Shown: in pieces, positions 63,059 to 64,000 of the stretch
How the letters are laid out: each line of letters begins with the position of its first letter
Numbering within the stretch: position 1 is the stretch's first letter
Origin: Rhizobiales bacterium TMED168
Lineage (GTDB): Bacteria > Pseudomonadota > Alphaproteobacteria > MED-G09
Length of the DNA stretch: 64,000 nt
Assembly: GCA_002170885.2 (NCBI GenBank)
Contig: NHHR02000003.1
Coordinates: 5,174-69,173 of the forward strand
Direction of reading: 5' to 3'
Notes under the pieces: model-generated
Databases searched by the model: none
Told to the model about the DNA's origin: nothing
What the model saw: the letters and a program-made list of their open reading frames with translations, nothing else
Program-made: the position numbers and the translations under genes

Positions 63059-64000
63059 ATGAAAAGTGAAATTCAAAAAATAATAAACGAAATTGAAGAT
63101 TGCATTTCTCTTTTAAGGGGGCATCTTTGACTGGGATTCTTCCAAAAAAAGACTCACTCAACTTAATTCTATTATAGATTCTGAAAATTTTTGGAATGAA
63201 AATGATAATCCTCAGTTGATAATGAGAGAAAGATCGTCAATTGAAGAAGCTATGCAAAATTGTATTTTATTAGAACAAAACCTTAAAGACTCAATTTTAT
63301 TAATTGAATTGGCTGAGAAAGAGGGAGATGATTTAATTATAAATGAAGAACTAGAAAATTTAAATGAAATATTAAAAAATGCAAAAATTAGCAGCTTAGA
63401 AGTACTTTTATCAGGAGAAGCTGACATAAACTCAACCTATTTGGAAATACATCCAGGAGCAGGTGGCACAGAAAGCCAGGACTGGGCAGAAATGTTATTA
63501 AGGATGTATATGCGTTGGTCAGAAAATAAAGGGTATTCTGTTGAGTTAGTTGAAAAAAACCCTGGAGAGGAGGCTGGTTTAAAGAGTGCTACAATAAAGG
63601 TAAATGGAAAAAATGCATACGGTTGGTTAAAAACAGAATCTGGTATTCATAGATTAGTAAGAATATCACCATTTGACTCTCAAAAAAGAAGACATACAAG
63701 TTTTGCAAGCGTTTGGGTTTACCCAGTAATAGATGATAATATTGAAATAGATCTGAAAGAAACTGACTGTAGGGTTGATACTTATAGATCTTCTGGAGCT
63801 GGTGGTCAACATGTTAATACCACTGATAGCGCAGTAAGAATAACACATTTACCTACAAAAATTGCCGTTCAATGTCAGGCTGAGAGATCACAGCATAAGA
63901 ATAAAGCTACCGCATGGTCAATGTTAAAGGCAAGGCTTTATGAAATTGAATTACAAAAAAAAGAAGAGTTTTCTCAAGATCAGTTAGACAGTAGATCCGA
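63059..64000 (+). CDS. prfB: peptide chain release factor 2 with programmed +1 frameshift (partial, runs off the window end)
   Basis: Codons 1-23 run from ATG 63059 to CTT 63125-63127; the next codon is TGA (63128-63130). Upstream AGGGGG (63116-63121) and the CTTTGAC slip site are the classic RF2 signals, in which low RF2 makes the ribosome move +1 at CTT and read GAC next (63129 onward). The continued frame has SPFDS (RF2 anticodon tripeptide) at about 63667-63681 and GGQ (63801-63809) in [13 protein letters not shown]. The coding parts are 63059-63127 and 63129 to past 64000. The signals are seen directly; autoregulation is known for RF2. Confidence 0.96.

Noticed and set aside
63128..63130. 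In-frame TGA read as a broken prfB
   Set aside because: The AGGGGG and CTTTGAC signals are the standard RF2 programmed frameshift, so the gene is intact.
1..64000. tRNA, rRNA, CRISPR arrays, insertion sequences and prophage
   Set aside because: Intergenic gaps were read for cloverleaf-like or repeated structures, and genes for transposases, integrases or phage proteins. None was seen.

Overview
The window is about 64 kb of AT-rich, tightly packed bacterial chromosome. It looks like a streamlined, probably marine, alphaproteobacterium. The basis is gene content and order: an NDUFA12-type complex I protein, a DUF2093 gene behind xseA, the lptF-lptG-lptD-surA-pdxA-rsmA run, rpsF-rpsR-rplI-dnaB, a TPR protein-bamB-der run, and RNase E with an insertion in its S1 region. 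I cannot name the order or genus without a search. No rRNA, tRNA, CRISPR array, prophage or insertion sequence was seen. No gene-free stretch exceeds 300 bases; the longest are 61617-61885 and 12552-12778.

Region 1 (1-12.0 kb) is accessory catabolism and redox: short-chain dehydrogenases, a fumarylacetoacetate-hydrolase-like protein, a CitE-like lyase, a MAPEG protein, a medium-chain reductase, a Baeyer-Villiger-type flavin monooxygenase, a nitronate-monooxygenase-like protein, an anchored esterase, a DUF1295 reductase-like membrane protein and an MFS transporter. Ferrochelatase (hemH) sits among them. Together these could oxidise and hydrolyse ketone-like organic compounds, but no substrate can be read from sequence.

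Region 2 (12.1-19.7 kb) has a small heat-shock protein under an apparent heat promoter and ROSE-like RNA thermometer. It continues with a beta-oxidation block (three acyl-CoA dehydrogenases and a crotonase), a TerB/J-domain protein, rpiA and a phosphotransferase of the kind often found with acyl-CoA dehydrogenases.

Region 3 (19.7-34.1 kb) is core: purD, xseA, DUF2093, a lipid A acyltransferase, the TPR protein-bamB-der run (der broken by a frameshift at an A10 tract), an SDR gene, purF, cvpA, mlaF, mlaE, dnaB, rplI, rpsR and rpsF.

Region 4 (34.2-45.8 kb) has fatty-acid synthesis (fabD, fabG, acpP, fabF), gmk, and the outer-membrane assembly operon read on the minus strand.

Region 5 (45.9-64 kb) has pepA-holC-ndk, purM-purN, a CDP-alcohol phosphatidyltransferase with an Hda-like gene, rnd, aspS, an NDUFA12-like gene with mlaD, accB-accC, aroQ, a DsbA-like protein, an M48 protease, rne, an amidase and the start of prfB. 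prfB carries the classic programmed +1 frameshift.

The layout is extremely compact. All nine convergent junctions overlap or lie within 6 nt, and many operon neighbours share ATGA or TAATG overlaps. The best items for a second look are the ROSE-like thermometer, two tandem DnaA boxes before dnaB, the A10 frameshift in der, and the repeated TGTTTCAA motif between fabG and acpP. I did not find a wholly new multi-gene system.
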